A DNA stretch of 60,032 bases from Burkholderia paludis (GTDB lineage: Bacteria > Pseudomonadota > Gammaproteobacteria > Burkholderiales > Burkholderiaceae): assembly GCF_000732615.1 (NCBI RefSeq), contig NZ_JPGL01000064.1:1-60032 (forward strand), written 5' to 3'. Under the pieces are notes generated by a model. The model made no database searches and was not told where the DNA came from. It saw nothing but the letters and a program-made list of their open reading frames with translations. Shown here one piece after another: positions 59,895 through 60,032 of the stretch. How positions within the stretch are numbered: position 1 is the first letter of the stretch; each line of letters starts with the position of its first letter. Position numbers and translations under genes: made by a program.

Positions 59895-60032
59895 GTGCGG
59901 CGGGGGGGGCGGCCCCCCCCGCCGGGGGGGGGCGCCCGCCCCACGGGCCCGCGCTTTCCTTTTGACAGGCTTTCCATCGGTGAGCAACAGGGGTTGTGTT
60001 CTAACAATGAGGGGGCATGCAAGCCGGGTGCG
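59895..60032. other. Low-quality contig-end sequence
   Basis: No gene. Runs of 8 G, 8 C and 9 G follow one another between 59902 and 59932, then a stretch that fits no neighbouring gene. This looks like a base-calling or assembly artefact at a contig edge rather than biology. Confidence 0.55.

Noticed and set aside
59902..59932. G-quadruplex or terminator at the window end
   Set aside because: The homopolymer pattern is better explained as a sequencing artefact.

Overview
The window reads as a piece of a high-GC betaproteobacterial chromosome, most probably Burkholderia (cepacia-complex type). The grounds are the very strong GC bias at third codon positions, which opens long false ORFs on the opposite strand, and a gene content (galU-valS-uvrD-mtnN, an iolCDEB cluster with an RpiR regulator, an Aae-like FUSC efflux operon, ESPR-type secreted haemagglutinins) that I recognise from that genus. 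The species assignment is inference. I see no tRNA, rRNA, CRISPR array, insertion sequence or prophage.

Layout. 1-6.4 kb: two tandem, closely related secreted filamentous-haemagglutinin-like adhesins with GLUG repeats. The first is cut by the window edge, and a structured leader lies before the second. 6.7-7.8 kb: a zinc-ribbon Nudix hydrolase and a hotdog thioesterase. 7.8-11.4 kb: a Liv-type ABC transporter (two permeases, two ATPases) with no binding protein; the second ATPase has Arg in place of the Walker A Lys. 11.5-12.8 kb: an SDR dehydrogenase and a convergent UPF0303 protein.

12.9-29.6 kb is a complete myo-inositol catabolic island. iolC(+DUF2090 aldolase)-iolD-iolE-iolB run leftward. 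A sugar ABC transporter (binding protein, tandem ATPase, permease), two TIM-barrel isomerase/epimerases, iolG and a second Gfo/Idh/MocA dehydrogenase run rightward. Next come an RpiR-type repressor and, on the opposite strand, mmsA (iolA). Together they import inositol, oxidise it to inosose, dehydrate, hydrolyse, isomerise, phosphorylate and cleave it, and convert malonate semialdehyde to acetyl-CoA. A GGAA-N6-TTCC site in the central divergent promoter is the likely operator.

29.7-37.0 kb: a LysR regulator divergent from mmsA, a TusA-like protein, a small hypothetical protein, and a signalling module of OmpR-type regulator, LysM/FecR periplasmic protein and CHASE2-PAS histidine kinase, followed by a DUF4136 lipoprotein. 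37.0-45.6 kb: galU, valS, uvrD, mtnN and an Fsr-like MFS exporter. 46-48.4 kb: a chemotaxis receptor and a decayed EpsG-like gene. 48.4-54.4 kb: an Aae/Emr-like efflux operon (outer-membrane factor, FUSC pump, DUF1656 protein, HlyD adaptor) with a divergent LysR regulator. 54.5-59.9 kb: a 54-residue membrane peptide, metallophosphoesterase, FAD-linked D-hydroxyacid dehydrogenase, DUF2069 protein, WrbA, a YihY/BrkB membrane protein and a DUF962 protein. The last ~130 bases contain improbable G and C homopolymers and look like poor-quality contig-end sequence.
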